Shown here: in pieces, positions 1-11,694 of the stretch
How positions within the stretch are numbered: position 1 is the first letter of the stretch
Layout: every line of letters begins with the position of its first letter
Source of the DNA: Epiperipatus broadwayi
Lineage: Eukaryota > Onychophora > Udeonychophora > Euonychophora > Peripatidae
Reading direction: 5' to 3'
DNA: 64,000 nucleotides
NCBI GenBank assembly: GCA_028023455.1
Contig: JAQFVV010006628.1
Location: forward strand, 310,001 to 374,000
Notes under the pieces: generated by a model
The model's input: only the letters and a program-made list of their open reading frames with translations
What the model was told of the DNA's origin: nothing
Databases searched by the model: none
Program-made: the position numbers and the translations under genes

Positions 1-2024
1 ATTGTATTCGTTTTACTTAAACATAATTATATTCTTATTTTCTTTTAAATGGATATTAACTTTTCCTGATATTTTTATTAAAACCACATGTTTCAAATTC
101 TATTATTCTTTATTTGATTTAATCATTAAATTTCATTAATACTTTTCTTATTTAAAAGTGTTTATCAACTATTTCATTAAAAATGCTATTCTTTGCCATT
201 ATTTTTATAATGTACTATGACTTCAAAAAATCTTTTAAATTATAATCTAGGATTATGAAATTGAATTGTTATACTATGCATTAGTTAATTCATTCATTGT
301 TTTTAAATGGCTGAAATTAAAATTGTGTTTTGTTTGAATCATACTTATCATCATTTGTGGAACAACCTAATGCAAAAATTAATTATATTTGTAATATACG
401 TTGATAACACACATATATTTACTTTGTGTAGAATTTGGTTTGATTTCTGTAATAATGGGATTGAGTTCTAAACATGCATTAATAAGATTTATCATTGGTG
501 TGCTAAATTCTATTTTACATAATCTATATTAAGATGTATTATTGTTTTTATAAATATTTCATTTCTGATATTTAAATTTTAGCATTTATGTTATGACAAC
601 ATAAAACGTGTTGTGTGTAGGCATTTATAGTACAGATATAGTTCAATAATATTTGACTGAAAATATGAAATCAAGACCTTCCCTAAAAATATTTAACAAT
701 TCAACTAAATTATGGAAATAGTTCAACATATAAATTATAACATAATAAGTAATAGTTCAGGATTCTGCTTTGTCACATAGTTGTTCTATTTATTTGACAG
801 AATTATAGAGGTTAGAAAATCAAGTAGAAATCACATTTTTTATTGAAGTAGAACAATTTATTATATTATACTTTTAGTGTTACCAATTACATTAAAAATA
901 AATAATTGAATGGGTAGTTACTGAGATGTCATATAATGTTTGAGCACCAGAAACAATGGATTGAAATACAATACACAAATTTTTAGCTTTTGAGAACACA
1001 CACAAGTTATATCAGCACTCAAAATATGATATTAATTGATTCAGATTACATTAACTGTGTGATAGAAAATGATTGTCCAGAGTGAAAGTAATAGTATACA
1101 TGAAAAGTAAAACTGCAACAAATGTATTCAAGTTGAACTTATTATTGGAAAGAATTGCTGGTCACGATTGTACGTGAATTTGCAAAAATAAAATGTAGGG
1201 CCAAAAAAGATAAGAAAGAGTTTCTTTATTGACTTTTATCAGTAATTTATTCCAAATATAGGATTATTTGCAGTGAACATAATGCAAAAAGTACTTATGA
1301 TATATGCTTCACAATAACATCAGTTAGTAAAGGGTACAACAGCTTATTTAATCTTGTTCAAAAAATTACAAACAGAATTCAATCTGCTAATGTTACTATT
1401 TCCAGACTGAAAACAAATTAACTATATGGCTAAGTCTGATATCTAATGATAAGTTTATGTGAGCTGTATGACAGTTTTAATGACAATACTAAATGAATTG
1501 ATACAAAGAATTACATGCAATACAGTTAATGTATTTGGTAACTTAAACATGAGCACTTTTAAATAATTGTTTCACTGATTTAAATCTTAATCAATAAGTA
1601 ATACACATAATATCAAATATATGATGTTTACCAGACACCAATGATGAAATTAATTTTCAGGAAAAGAAAGACACACACTGAGATATACCTATTGTGGCTT
1701 CAATCTATATCAAATAAGAACACCTATTACTAAAATTGTTTTTCTGAAACAAAAAAATCTTATTCTTCAAAATATGGTCTGAAAATCACTTATTGCTCTA
1801 TCTATCAATGAAATATCTTAGGTTTTGAATACATTTCTAAATCAGCAATTAGATTACAACAATCAGACAGATTTTTGATTCTTTGACAAAACCAAATTTC
1901 AAGCATGCTTAATTGATGGCCTTTCTCTCTAAATAAATCCTAAGTGTTAGTGAAGCCTCTTCTAACTATTGCATAAGGAGTATTATTGAGATCATTAGTT
2001 GTAAGTCACCATAAATTTATATGA
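1..2024. other. AT-rich non-coding DNA
   Basis: I see no open frame with protein-like composition, no RNA gene and no clear repeat here. The stretch is A+T rich with short poly-A and poly-T runs. Confidence 0.5.
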
Positions 2025-2067
2025 GTGTGCCAATAACTCTTAAAAAAACTTTTCAGAATGTCTCTAT

Positions 2068-2106
2068 CCTCAGACTGTTTTCTAGCTCTGGATTTCATCA
2101 GTGAGG
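2068..2106 (-). ncRNA. Degenerate hammerhead motif in the opposite arm
   Basis: On the minus strand CTGATGA lies at 2101-2095 and GAAA at 2082-2079. Stem I is a perfect five-base match (2106-2102 with 2072-2068). An extra A between GAAA and the CAGTC segment spoils stem III. It looks like a decayed partner of the motif at 2306-2354. Confidence 0.4.
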
Positions 2107-2305
2107 CTTTGTTGATTTTGTATTACTAGAACTAATAATATATGTTGTGTCTGAACTTAGTTCAGTCCCATATGGCTATTTAAGTTAAATAGCTGGATTT
2201 GAAGACATATGAATGTCTGAAAATTTCAGATTTTCTACTTACTAGTTAAACATTAGATAAAGTGCTGAGCTTGACCTAGTATTTTAAATCTAATGCTTGA
2301 TTATC

Positions 2306-2354
2306 CTAGCACCTCACTGATGAAAGCCAGAGCTAGAAACTGGTCTGGGGATAG
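2306..2354 (+). ncRNA. Hammerhead ribozyme motif (minimal stem III type)
   Basis: The core CTGATGA (2317-2323) and GAA (2336-2338) are intact. Stem I pairs CCTCA (2312-2316) with TGGGG (2346-2350) in five base pairs, and can extend with CTA (2306-2308) against TAG (2352-2354). Stem II is three base pairs (2325-2327 with 2332-2334) closed by CAGA, but the usual G10.1-C11.1 pair is A-A. Stem III is only A-T and C-G (2339/2344, 2340/2343) with a two-base TG loop. The predicted cleavage site follows GTC, after 2345. A two-pair stem III is the form known from PLE hammerheads, which usually act as dimers. The weak point is stem II. Confidence 0.6.
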
Positions 2355-2391
2355 TGATATTTGGAAAAGCTTATTAAGAGCTATTGGCATG

Positions 2392-3480
2392 CTTATTATA
2401 TAACATTTGTAAATCATGTGATATATGATTTGATTTCCTTTGCAATCATGAATTTACTTCGTAAGACTTTCAAAATCATACATACTAATTCAAGATACAG
2501 ATCAATGATCTATCCCTTTCCCTAACCATATTTATTAATAGTCTAGTCCAAAAATTGAATGAAAAAATATTTGGAATTTTCTTGCCATATTTTATTATGT
2601 CAATGAAGATAATTTTATCTACAAGAAATAAAACGTGTAGATAGAGAGCTAATGAATAATCTTGCAGCAGATGAGAAATATATTAATGATTTTTTATTAC
2701 CTCACAATTAATCAGTACAAGTTATGCTTATAGTAAAAGCATATATAAAGTATAGTATGCAACAGGTCTAAAAACAAAATCATAAGATATAAAAATCATG
2801 ATCAATTAAGTTTCTACAACCTTTAAAACTTCTATGAAATATTAATGATTCTGACTGACAATGTGGTAGTTCAAGAATAAAAGAAATATTTATGGTCTTT
2901 AATATATATTACTATAATAGTACAACATTATATACATTGGATAAAATCTCATCTAGTATTATGCATTCTGAATACCTATAAAAATGTAAAGCTATTTTGT
3001 AATTAACAATACACTGATGCGTTGTGGTGAAACTTTTTTATATAATAATTTCTGTAGGCTTTCAATATCATAAATTCTGAAGACTAAGCACTTTCAGAGT
3101 TTTGTTACTCCATAATCATACAAGCTATTTTATATAATATATAAAAGTAATAAGATTGATGTTGTAAACATATAATTAAGACAATGGCTAATTCCCAATT
3201 TTTTGATCACAGGAAAAGGATGGTGATTCATAGCTGCTTTATCGTTATTAGTGTATCAGAAATAGGTTGATAATCTAAAAATGCTCAACTTCATAAATGC
3301 TAGACATGAAAATTTTGTTATGCATAAATATAAAAGAATTACATCATGAACAAATAAAGATAAATCACTGGTTCAGAGATAGACCTGGAGCAAACTACTG
3401 CTATCAAATGAAGATTAAAAGTGAGTTAAAGGAGCTATATATTTCTTTTAAATATACTATATTTTTATGACAAGATTGAA
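2392..3480. other. AT-rich non-coding DNA
   Basis: No gene, RNA or repeat that I can support. Confidence 0.5.
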
Positions 3481-3640
3481 GGAGTATTCAATTATTTTAT
3501 ACATAAGACTACTAAAATATATAGTTTCTGATTTTCTACTAAGACTGCACAAACAATATAGCATAGCTTAAAGCATTAAAGGAGGGTTTAATTACCTTAT
3601 AAATGAGACTACTAAAATATGCAGTTTCTGATCTTCTATG
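3481..3640 (+). repeat. Partial tandem duplication, 100-bp period
   Basis: The segment 3481-3541 recurs at 3581-3640 with substitutions. Both contain ACTACTAAAATAT, then AGTTTCTGAT and TTCTA. Confidence 0.5.
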
Positions 3641-3866
3641 TGATATATATGGCCACACAAAAATAGAGCATCAAGACCAGTTTGTTAAAAGATCCAAGCA
3701 ATTTCCTGAAGGTTTGTGATGATGCTATTTTAGTGGCGTTTATATACTGGACTATTTCTACCATCTAATATAAGAATTGAATGTCTTTAGAAAATTTTTA
3801 CTTTATTTAAATATTCCAAATACATTCAATTATTAGTAATAGCACACAGGTTAGTATGTGCACAAA

Positions 3867-3900
3867 GTTTCAAGAGGTATTATTCTCCCCTCTTCTTCAG
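3867..3900 (-). ncRNA. Hammerhead-like segment next to the tRNA-like module
   Basis: Minus strand CTGAAGA (3900-3894) and GAAAC (3871-3867) flank a possible stem II with AGAGG against CCTCT. CTGAAGA differs from the core only at the variable position 7. Stem I and the cleavage triplet are not convincing, so this may be a decayed ribozyme or a chance resemblance. Confidence 0.25.
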
Positions 3901-3924
3901 GTGTTGCTGGCCTGACCAGTGACA

Positions 3925-3998
3925 ATACTAGCTTGGGAATCGAACTTGGACCCTTAAATTCTTGAATATTAAATTTTAACCAACTGAACCATCCTGCC
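3925..3998 (-). repeat. tRNA-like SINE module in copy A
   Basis: Box A reads TGGTTCAGTTGGTTA (about 3991-3977) and box B lies at about 3948-3934 and is close to the GGTTCGAATCC consensus. The sequence between does not fold as a proper tRNA, so this is a pol III promoter-type module, not a tRNA gene. Confidence 0.65.
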
Positions 3999-4114
3999 AA
4001 AGGCAACTGTCACTAGAAATTTTATATAGTTATCTATGTGGTTCCTCCTGATTTCTCCATTTTTTCCTAAGAGCAAAGTTGGTTAGTGGTTTCCATACAC
4101 TATGTATAGTCACA

Positions 4115-4357
4115 CTAGGTTGACTTACAAGGTTGTTTGCCATTTCCATGTAAGCAGTTTCTTGGTATCTTTCCTTCTCTATTCAATATTTTTGTATTTT
4201 CCGAAATGAACATATCCATTGGTTGTTTACAGTCAGCTACCTTAGTCACATCTGTTTTTTGTCTTCTAATCATCAGTTTTTGTTCTTGCAGGAACTTTTC
4301 AATGGAATGGCTGATCTCACCAATATACATTCTTCTACATTCACATGGCATTTCATA
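4115..4357 (-). pseudogene. GIY-YIG endonuclease tail of a PLE (remnant)
   Basis: About 80 codons read through a GIY-YIG-type segment: YEMPCEC, then MYIGE, then a helix ending in RRQKTD and the later block TKILNREGK. In PLEs the GIY-YIG domain follows the reverse transcriptase, starts with a CxC or CxxC pair and nicks target DNA. Only this end survives: there is no reverse transcriptase upstream, and the frame runs into antisense sequence of the inverted copy at 4352. The usual arginine and histidine positions of the helix are changed, so it is unlikely to be active. Confidence 0.6.
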
Positions 4358-4488
4358 GATATAAATGTGGAAAAAACATATATTGGTGAGACCTATAATC
4401 CCAATGAAAAGTGCCTGCAAGAACCCAAACTGTTGATTAGAAGACAGAAAACAAAAGTATCTAAGGTAGCAAACCATGTATGCACCAA

Positions 4489-4492
<4 letters not shown>
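4352..4492 (+). pseudogene. GIY-YIG endonuclease tail, inverted copy
   Basis: This is the plus-strand partner of the remnant at 4115-4357. KTYIGETYNPNEKCLQEPKL and IRRQKTKVSKV follow the same segment with different substitutions, then the frame enters the (AT)n tract. Only about 47 codons are PLE-like. The two copies abut head to head around 4350. Confidence 0.55.

Positions 4493-4562
<70 letters not shown>
4492..4562. repeat. (AT)n microsatellite
   Basis: Two long (AT)n runs are separated by TTGAACAT. The tract interrupts composite copy B and has no counterpart in copy A, so it arose after the duplication or expanded in one arm only. Confidence 0.9.
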
Positions 4563-4565
<3 letters not shown>

Positions 4566-4792
4566 CAATTGGGAAAATTCAAAATATTGAATAGAGAAGA
4601 AAAGATACAAAGAAAAAAAATTAAAGAAGCTACTCATATGACAATGGTGAACAATCCCATAAGTCAACCTAGTGTGACTATACATAATGTACGGAAACCA
4701 CTAATCAACTTTGCTCTTAGCAAAAAGTGAAGACTTCAGGAGGAACCTCATAGATAATAAGTACATAAAATTTCTACTGATTGTTGCCTTTG

Positions 4793-4870
4793 ACAGGATG
4801 GTTCAGTTGGTTAGAGCATTACCTTAAAATTCAATATTCAAGAATATATGAGTCCAGGTTCAATTACCAT
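4793..4870 (+). repeat. tRNA-like SINE module in copy B
   Basis: Box A reads TGGTTCAGTTGGTTAGAGC (from about 4799) and box B reads GGTTCAATTACC (from about 4858). It is the best preserved tRNA-like module of the three copies. No full cloverleaf can be drawn. Confidence 0.65.
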
Positions 4871-4971
4871 GCTAGGACTGCCAATAGTCAGGCTGGCAAC
4901 ATCTGAAGAAGAGTGGAGAACATTCAATACTTATATTAGATAATAGAAATAGTCCAATATATAAATGCAAT

Positions 4972-5407
4972 TCAAGCAATTAGTTTAAATAGCTTAATAG
5001 AGATAAAATATGAAAAAACAAAATAAAATAACACCTGACTTCATGACATGACTAGTTTTTCTCTATCATTATGATATTTACTATAAGATTCAGTAAGTAA
5101 TAACAGATACCAGATGATAGGTCAGCACAGGATATGGATTTAATAAGCACTACTATCTGACATCTTTTATTATTTACTAACCATTATAGTAAGTGGCATA
5201 GAATATGGAAAATGTTGGAAAGATACCTAGTATAGTTGTCATGTCTGCTGATTAAAAATTTGCAGATTCACTTAGTCACACACACCCCTCCTTAATATGT
5301 TAATTCTCTGAACTGCATGTAAATGATCACAAATATCACATCCATTGTAAAAAGATGCTTCCTATTTTTGTTAAAAAAAACATTATTATAAATTCCACAA
5401 CACTTAG
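4972..5407. other. AT-rich non-coding DNA
   Basis: Nothing that I can assign. Confidence 0.5.
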
Positions 5408-6075
5408 ATATTTTATGTTTCAAAAGGCTTTATTGGTCTATAGATGTACAAAAAAAAAGAAATAACAATCTTGATCAGGACTTACTATTCTCCTGATTGT
5501 TCCATCAGTTTATAACACTTTACATATATTAATGAGTCAACACTGTTTTGTCATTAATGCTGGTGATATAGTTCTTTGGTGATGGTGAGTCATTTTTATA
5601 AATTAGAGCAAAGTTGCATTATTGACCAGGTGTCTGAGAAAATGTTGGACAATGAAATTCCTTGTGTATATGATATCAATTGTGTTTGTAAATATATTAG
5701 TATTTTGTGTCCAGTCTGTACATAAGTGTACATCCGGTACACCATATCGAGTATAATAAAAATGTGCTAGCACAAATGTGTCCATAAATACCTTTTCCAA
5801 AGGTATTGAGAAGTGTTTGTATTCCATACTCCTTATTTTTAAAAAATTTTGGAATGTCCCATTGGATATTATTATATCTGGGACATGTAAATAATAAGTG
5901 TGATAGAGTTTCTGATTCTCTTTGACACAGCTTGCATATATCTTCAATATTGGTATAATTCCTTTTATATCTACAGAAGTGAAGAGTCGGAAGTGCCTCA
6001 AGATTTAGTTTTATGAGAAAATCGTATAATTTTGGCTCCAATGACCAATATTTGAAATTTTTTGTCAATTGCTTA
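5408..6075 (-). mobile_element. 5'-truncated LINE (non-LTR retrotransposon) 3' end
   Basis: The minus strand holds the last part of a LINE polyprotein (5697-6068), then a ~290-bp 3' UTR and AATAAA (5434-5429). The start near 6075 is abrupt and has no upstream coding sequence, as expected for 5' truncation by target-primed reverse transcription. The exact 3' end is unclear because no long poly-A tail is seen. Confidence 0.65.
5697..6068 (-). pseudogene. LINE ORF2 C-terminus with zinc-binding motif
   Basis: The ~123-residue frame has the reverse-transcriptase-associated zinc-binding pattern at the end of many LINE polyproteins: CKLC, then HLLFTC and PRY, with conserved leucines before it (residues about 22-75). 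The fragment ends at a stop at 5697. The catalytic reverse transcriptase and endonuclease domains are absent, so it is dead. I cannot place it in a clade from this segment. The overlapping frame at 5603-6001 is a shadow. Confidence 0.6.
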
Positions 6076-6584
6076 TTTGTTTATTTTATTCTTTATTGCA
6101 TGAAAAAATTTAACAGAAATATTAATAAATATATTTATTTTTCTTAATATATTATATACATATTTTGAATTCGTTATAAATTTAATTTTATTGTATTGTG
6201 AATTATTTATAAATTTTACTTTTACTTTATTGTTAATTATTCTTATTCTATTTTGATGTGTATATGTATTTTTCTTAATAAATTACATGCTAATTTTTAA
6301 AAATATTTGTAATGATAATATTAACTTTATAACTTCTAACAATAGACTTTCAATAATTATTTTCACTGATTATAAATAAAGTGCATTTAGTCTACTGAAA
6401 AGTATTATATATATATAGCATTATTTTTGTTTAAATTTTAATTTATATAGGTATTTTTTTAAATATTTCTATCATTATTAAATAAATACATATATAAACA
6501 GATTAAAAACAATATAATACTATAAAGCACTAAAATTTATTTTATATTTTTGTTGTTGCCTTTAATATATATATATATATACAC
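6076..6584. other. AT-rich non-coding DNA
   Basis: No gene seen. The stretch ends in a (TA)n tract at about 6563-6580 next to the TIR element. Confidence 0.5.
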
Positions 6585-7754
6585 ACACCTGGGTCTCATT
6601 TTACGCAATAGATAGGTTCCTCAGAAAATACGCACAAACAAAATCGTGCAAAAATAGATGTAACTTACCTTGAAAAAGGAGGATACGGATTGTGATTTTT
6701 CAAAAATCACGTAAGAGCAAAGCACCAACATAAAATTACTTTAAAATTCGTGCAAAAAGAAATAAAGAAATAAAACATGACTAATAAAAAATTTCAAATT
6801 TGAAAAAAAATTGATACAAGACAAACTTTTTAAACTATTTTTTAACTATAATATTTAATTTTATTCAAAACAATATGTATTTTTACGCATACATTTTTTA
6901 TACACGTTTTAATTATTATCGCTATTTGCTGGTAAACAGGTTCAATTGCAAACTGATTTTTGATTCTTCACAAGAGAAAATACAACTAGAACCAACTTCA
7001 CTCTCATGTTGTGTTAATTGTTTTCTGGTGACAATGTAATTAGTAATTAATCTTTGAGATGATGATTTTATTAATTGTTTATGAACACGATATCCAGACA
7101 TACAACCATTTAGCTCTCATTGGACGTTCGTGATTAGTGTCATTTATAAGAAAATAATTTGCCAACTGATTAAAAAGTTGAAGACCTTCTCAAATCATTT
7201 TTGAAGTGAAAAGAACAGGTTCCATTTCTGTTTCATTATCTTTTTCTACATTTTCTTCTGTATCTAAACTTTTATTTTTGTCTTTAATTTTTTAATTTTC
7301 AATTCCATTTAAAAATCAAATTTTGTTTCACTGCTATTACTCACCTTTTAAAAATAAACTTGCAGACACTAAATGATTAATAATTGATTACATTCTTTTT
7401 TATAAAGCAAAAACAGAATGTGATTTAAAATGCAAAATTAACATGCACAATGTTTGAACAAATTTATATTATAATCTTGTAAAATTTAATGTGTGTATAC
7501 ATAAAAAGTGGAAATCATGATTTTAATTTCATTGTTGCATAAAATCTTACTATTATAAAGCACTGAAAATATTGAAATTACTAAGATGAAAGTCGAATTC
7601 CAATAATGTGCTATTACTTTCAATATAACGTAAGTGCGCGAAATTTATTATTTAAAGTAGTAGCGCATTATCGGAGTTTGACTTCCAGTGAAACATTAAT
7701 CGCGTAACTTCAAAATCATGTTAAATAAGTCCACGTAAAAAGAGACCCAGGTGT
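6585..7754. mobile_element. TIR DNA transposon, ~1.17 kb, defective (Tigger/mariner-like?)
   Basis: The ends are inverted: ACACCTGGGTCTC from 6585 and its reverse complement ending at 7754, both followed inward by a T-run and ACG. Both sides are (TA)n tracts, which fits a TA target site, although the exact duplication cannot be read in such sequence. On the minus strand around 7140-7290 a broken frame contains EMEPVLFTSK and then LFNQLANYFL, faintly like a pogo/Tigger transposase C-terminus; this is a weak impression. Frameshifts and stops make it non-autonomous. Confidence 0.6.
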
Positions 7755-7784
7755 ATATATATATATATATTAATACGAAGAAAT

Positions 7785-7985
7785 TTAAATAGGCCTCCTT
7801 AATTAGGTAAATATAACCTGATCTAATGTAGACTAATAAATAGTCAATCATAACATTCAAACTGCAATTATAATTTTCAAATTGCATCCAATATATTACT
7901 TAAATAATAAATTTAATAATTCTCAAAGTTAAATAGGTTTATAAGGAATCATTAAAATCAGTCAACACTTAGACAATATCAATAT
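7785..7985 (-). repeat. ~350-bp repeat family, inverted copy
   Basis: This is the reverse complement of the start of the unit at 7986-8335. Shared features are GAAAATTATAATTGCAGT, a following ATGTTATRATTRACTA block and the GTTATATTT block. The head-to-head junction lies near 7985. Confidence 0.6.
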
Positions 7986-8542
7986 TTAGCCTTATTGCAC
8001 TTATTATTTAAGTAATACTTTGGGTGTAATTTGAAAATTATAATTGCAGTCTTAATGTTATAATTAACTATTTATTAGCCTGTATTCAAAACAGGTTATA
8101 TTTCCCTGTTTAAGGAGGTTTATTTAAACTTCATTGGATTAATAATTTCAGTTTCTGTGGTCAAGTTGCAATATTTAGTACCTATATAAATATATTGGAC
8201 CATAATTAAAGTGAGAGTCCACTTTTATTGTTGAAAGTAAGTTGCATTGGCAACAGATTGAGGTTGTTGCTTGTTATTGATATTGGGATTGTCTAAATGT
8301 TGATTGATTTTAATGATTACGTATAAATTGATTAAGCCTTAAACATTATTACACTTATTTAAGGAATATACCAGGAAAAATTTGAAAATTATAAATGCAG
8401 TTTGAATGTTATAATTGACTACTTATTAGTCTGCATTCAAAATAAGTTATATTTACCCGTTTAAATAGGCTCACTTAAACTTCTTTGTATCAATAATTTC
8501 AGTCTCTGTGATCAAGTTGCAATCTCTAGTATAGATATATAT
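7986..8542 (+). repeat. ~350-bp repeat family, unit 1 and the first part of unit 2
   Basis: Unit 1 runs to about 8335. Unit 2 starts again with AATTTGAAAATTATAAATG and follows the same order to CAAGTTGCAATCTCTAGTAT, where it stops at the 8543 insertion boundary. The missing rest of unit 2 reappears at 17483. Further relatives lie at 63453-64000. I see no coding potential or recognised family. Confidence 0.65.
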
Positions 8543-11500
8543 TGTACCCTTATACTTAGTAAAAATATATAAGGTAGGGTTTGAAATGTAGCTACTTTTA
8601 AAAAAAATTTTAATTTAGGTGATTTTTAATATATAATTATGATGTCATAGGCAATAGGAGTTCAACCTGAGGAAATAAGAGCTTATAAAGATGTTTAAAT
8701 AGTTTAATCATTTTAATATAAGTTAAAATATTATAATATATTGTTTAAAAGATATCAATTTTATTCATTATATTCAAAGGATACTATAATATTATAATAG
8801 TTTAACTATAGCAGTAAATATTTTATATATGTTTGAAGTAATTATTTTTGTTTAAAATATTATTTAAGTAATAAATAAGTTAATTAATCTAGAATATTCT
8901 GAAAGTGTCACATGGTCTAAGGTGTTTGTGTGAGCTTTCAAGAGTTTTTTTTTTAAAAAAAATCTTTGATTTCTAGATTGTTTACTAAATTTGATACATA
9001 ATAAAATATAGTAAAAATTAGAGATAATGTTTTAAAAGTAATAATTATTGTTATTTTGTTTAAATGTAATATTTTGTTTTAAAAATTAATATTTTAGGGA
9101 TATTAAAATATTAAACTTATTTTATGAAGATATTTAATATTTAGCTAAAAATATTTAATATTTGAAGTATTGAATAAATCTGATAATATTTAATAAATGA
9201 TGACTCATAGTTTTAAAAACTTAATTCTCAAGATGAAATTGATTTACTTTTGTAAATTTGCAGGTTTGTACAAGCAGAATTAACCAATGAAATCATTAGA
9301 TTAGATCAGTATAAAAGCAAAAGTTTGATCCAGTCTAGACAGTGAAAGAAAAAAGTGACCCACATCATAGCACACAACAAGTGGTACAAGTAATATTAAA
9401 AGTAGTTTGAAATCTATAATCAATACTTTTTAATGTGATATAATAATTTTTTTAAAATTATTATTTTCTCTTAAATGTTTGAAAAGTATAATTTTTACAA
9501 CTATTTTAATTATGACTGAATAAAAAACTAAAAGTCCCCTGACAGAGGATTCTACTTGAAACTTAATTTAAAGCAACAATAATTTTTATGGAACATGATA
9601 ATAGTCATTTGAATACTGGGATAATGTACACCAAATGCCAAAGAATATTCTACAACAAGACTGAAGATTTATGTAAGGAATTTCAATTTGTCAAAAAAAC
9701 ATAAGGTAATAAAGAAGAAATGAACATTTTATTAAAAAATCATTATTGTAATATTAAGTTTAAAAAAAATATTAATACTCGCATTTGAGCATAAAGACTA
9801 AATTAAAAATAGTTTTCTTTATGATATGCTCAAGTGAACGTTTGTTATATGAATGCTAATATCGCATTTTGCATTTAATTTACTTTTAAAATTTAATCTA
9901 AATGGATTTCACATTTTGAGAATGATGTATTTTGAAGAAAAATGAGAGAAAATGACTGTTGAATATATTTATGTATTTTCAAAAAATTTACTATTGGTAA
10001 AAATTAATAAATAAAGTATATGCTATAAAATTTATCTGAAATAAATGAACTATAGTACATCTGTTTAAAAGATGGATTATTACTTCAGTTAATTAATGTC
10101 TTTGATTGTATAGCTGTCATTTTACATAAAAAATCTCTAGTTGAAATATATAGGATTTAAGGATTAAGTCTTGAATATTTAAACAAAAAGAAATATTTGC
10201 CTTTAGTTTATAAAATGTGTCAGCTGAGAAATATACTAAATTAATAATTTTATATTATACAATGTTTTTACTAATGTTTTGACTGATGGAAATGCAAATA
10301 TTACATGTGCTTTACTTATTGCACTATACCTTCTATATGCAACAACAGGAATTAAGAAAATGTACATCAAAAATATTTTCACATAAATGGATTTTTGAAT
10401 TACTGCATTATGGAGATATTACATGCCTAGATAAAATATTCAGAAAAGACTGGAATAAACATTTTATCTTTTCAGAATGTTTAATATTTTTCTAGATTTT
10501 ATTTGATTTCATTTTGTTATTTATACATTCAATGAAATGGTGCCAAGTAAGAGTATGATTTTGTTCAGAAATTTCTGTCCATAACTAGGCAATGGGTGAT
10601 GATTTCTGATAAGTGTATAACTTATGTGTAGAAGGGAAAAACTTTTTGCAACTTTAAAATTTACTCATTATTTTTTTAGTCTAACATTAGTACTTAGAAT
10701 ATTATTGATTTATTAAAAACTAACCTGTTATAATGTATTTTAAAAAATTTAATCTTAAAATAGATTAGCTGTTACTACTACTACTACTACTATTATTATT
10801 ACTATTATTATTGTTATTGTTATCATTATCATTGCCGTGTTGTTGTTGTTATTATTATTATTATTATGTTGATGATGTTAAATAAGAAAAAATGAGTTTT
10901 CAGAAATTCATTTTTCTGACCACATAATTAGTATTAATAATTTTGTTGAATGTATGGTCAAAGAAGCAGAACTCCAGTCCAAAATTTCGACAAATTGTTG
11001 ACATTATAGGTAATTTTATTTATTATTTACATTACATTTGCTTGATGATTTTTTAAAATGCTATATATTAAAATTAATACTTTATATTTTATAATTAGCA
11101 TATTGCTTGAATTAACAGCTGAATGAACAGTTGATATAATTATCATCATGTGTTTTATAATAAAAAAGAATGCAAGGAAAAAGTTTTGAAATATCTACAG
11201 ATAGTTTTAAAAATATATTTGTTTATCATAAATACTTGAATATGCATACATTTTATAACATTGTTAAGTTATTAATATATTATCTTTATGTATAAAATTA
11301 AGACAAATACAGCAATACTGATCCCTAAATTATATAATGTAACAACAAACAAATAAGTGTATAACATCAATGTATGTTTGATCACGATTATTTGTGCTTA
11401 AAAACTTTTAAAAACTATCGTGAAACGAATTTAGACCTGTGTTGATTTTTAGTAATGATGTTTGGAAATTATTTTGGAATGAGACTTGTATAGTGTACAG

Positions 11501-11649
11501 TGTTAATAGTTATTGAATGTGGAAGATCTAGGATAGTGGTTGGGAGAGTAATTGTTATATGAAATCTTAGATGTTTAGAGATATGTTGAAAAGCTGTTAT
11601 GTGTGAGCTGTATTGTTACACTTTAAATTTGTTAAATATACAGGTAACA
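8543..11649 (+). repeat. Left inverted arm (3107 bp)
   Basis: It starts TGTACCC and ends GGTAACA. Landmarks shared in reverse with the right arm include CCAGTCTAGACAGTGAAAGA (about 9331), a GGAAATGCAAATATTACATG block (about 10288) and TCTAAACATCT-type sequence near 11570. It has no long protein-like frame; the 69-codon frame at 10286-10495 is not preserved in the other arm. Confidence 0.7.
10771..10866. repeat. Trinucleotide microsatellite (ACT/ATT/GTT)n
   Basis: Runs of ACT, ATT, GTT and CAT triplets in the left arm. The matching place in the right arm (about 14990) lacks the expansion. Confidence 0.8.
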
Positions 11650-11694
11650 CAATTAATAGATACTCATTGTACTCTTACTTTAGGAAAAAACTGA

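Larger units (their letters stand above)
2025..2391. repeat. Inverted repeat, PLE-terminus-like, ~85-bp arms
   Basis: The arms at about 2025-2110 and 2305-2391 are reverse complements of each other with scattered mismatches, around a ~195-bp spacer. Each arm carries a hammerhead-type core, CTGATGA followed by GAAA. PLEs often carry hammerhead motifs in terminal repeats that can sit in inverted orientation, so this is probably a coding-free PLE terminal remnant. A related fragment lies at 17353-17480. Confidence 0.7.
3738..4346 (-). repeat. Composite repeat copy A (PLE tail + tRNA-like module)
   Basis: On the minus strand the order is GIY-YIG endonuclease tail, A-rich linker, tRNA-like module with boxes A and B, hammerhead-like segment, then a ~130-bp 3' part. 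Copy B (4355-4971) is its inverted partner and copy C (28560-29083) is a distant third. The same order in three places shows that PLE-derived and tRNA-derived parts belong to one repeat family and did not meet here by chance. Confidence 0.65.
4355..4971 (+). repeat. Composite repeat copy B, inverted partner of copy A
   Basis: It matches the reverse complement of 3738-4346, but has an (AT)n insertion at 4492-4562 and lacks about 100 bp downstream of the tRNA-like module. A and B together form a 1.2-kb palindrome centred near 4350. Confidence 0.65.

Noticed and set aside
4461-4685. Minus frame with IYIYIY runs
   Set aside because: Translation of the (AT)n microsatellite.
5603-6001. 132-codon minus frame overlapping the LINE tail
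   Set aside because: Shadow of the frame at 5697-6068, which has the zinc-binding pattern.
10286-10495. 69-codon frame in the left inverted arm
   Set aside because: Not preserved in the right arm, so unlikely to be coding.
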